Assembly: GCA_001599755.1 (NCBI GenBank)
Contig: BCHX01000001.1
Span: 7,006,001 to 7,070,000 of the forward strand
Direction: 5' to 3'
DNA: 64,000 nt
Source: Gliomastix tumulicola
Taxonomy: Eukaryota; Ascomycota; Sordariomycetes; Hypocreales; Bionectriaceae
Part shown: piece by piece, positions 63,901-64,000 of the stretch
Numbering within the stretch: the stretch's first letter is position 1
Layout: the number at the start of each line of letters is the position of its first letter
Position numbers and translations under genes: made by a program
The notes under the pieces: model-generated
Told to the model about the DNA's origin: nothing
The model's input: the letters and a program-made list of their open reading frames with translations, nothing else
The model's database searches: none

Positions 63901-64000
63901 TCCATCATGCGCTGATAGAACGGCTCTAAGTCTGGGGGGATGCCCTCAAGCTTCTTGATGGTATCCCAAGCACGCACTCCAGGCCGGGCGAGATTTTGAC
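60978..64000 (-). CDS. NACHT-WD40 NLR (HET-E/NWD type), 5' part off window
   Basis: Two exons are seen: 63330 to the right edge, and 60978-63269, joined in phase 0 (GTGAGT...CTAAC...GCAAG). The left-hand, N-terminal-ward part shows the region that follows NACHT in these proteins (IPPDLEPFYQRMMDTI, FVYFVHQSAKDFLL, then SCTYWVHHLLEVEDE). The downstream ~700 residues form a WD40 propeller of about ten degenerate blades (VVLVWDVANWSCEKI, ILVWNLENPDN, AKVWDISLNH, CQVWEVETGGIVFSV, VVIWDLVKQEGG). The NTPase itself lies outside the window. The blades are divergent from each other, unlike the near-identical, fast-evolving repeats of HET-E itself. A cytosolic non-self or stress receptor role is inferred from the family. 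Confidence 0.85.

Noticed and set aside
1..64000. Transposons, CRISPR arrays and RIP-degraded tracts
   Set aside because: No transposase, long terminal repeats, spaced repeats or AT-collapsed TA-rich stretches were seen by eye; short or very diverged relics could be missed.

Overview
The window is nuclear DNA of a filamentous ascomycete, most likely a Sordariomycete. Genes are compact and cut by short introns of about 45-80 bases with GTRNGT donors and CTAAC/CTGAC branch points. The gene content is typical of such genomes: Zn(II)2Cys6 regulators, many MFS transporters, NACHT-type NLRs and DUF4419, GFA and PaxU-like proteins. I see no transposase, rRNA, tRNA or CRISPR array. All joined exon models below were built by hand from reading frame, splice signals and family motifs.

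Layout. 1-13 kb: the end of a regulator carrying two C2H2 fingers plus a Zn2Cys6 cluster (with an in-frame TAG near its N-terminus), a NACHT NLR, a small secreted TIL-type protease inhibitor, an RBR ubiquitin ligase, a DUF4419 protein, an unknown disordered protein and an alpha/beta hydrolase divergent from an SDR. 13-20 kb: a sugar porter, a small coiled-coil protein and a Zn2Cys6 regulator.

20-34 kb is the most interesting part. Within 14 kb lie a secreted AmiE/YbbE-type serine hydrolase, N-acetylglucosamine-6-phosphate deacetylase (nagA), anhydro-N-acetylmuramic acid kinase (anmK), N-acetylmuramic acid 6-phosphate etherase (murQ), an anion-symporter-type MFS permease and glucosamine-6-phosphate deaminase (nagB). 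Together they spell a complete route from peptidoglycan amino sugar to fructose 6-phosphate: (anh)MurNAc to MurNAc-6-P, then GlcNAc-6-P plus D-lactate, then GlcN-6-P plus acetate, then Fru-6-P plus ammonia. Such a set is normally bacterial; here every intracellular enzyme has spliceosomal introns. A TPR-ankyrin-ZZ protein sits inside the cluster, and its C-terminal tail is a near copy of the permease tail.

34-41 kb holds accessory single genes (a helical protein behind a GATA-rich array, a SnoaL-like protein, a membrane protein, a double GFA-domain protein, an ABM-like protein) and a gene-poor 1.9 kb. 41-57 kb is a second catabolic-looking cluster: two MFS permeases, a carboxymuconate-cyclase-like propeller, a CMD-like protein, a cyclase-family hydrolase, a dimeric-barrel protein, a Zn2Cys6 regulator divergent from a Baeyer-Villiger monooxygenase, and a fascin-like protein. 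Its promoters share a TGTCCGG motif. 58-64 kb: an unknown helical protein, a PaxU/DUF829 protein and the C-terminal part of a NACHT-WD40 NLR that runs off the right edge.
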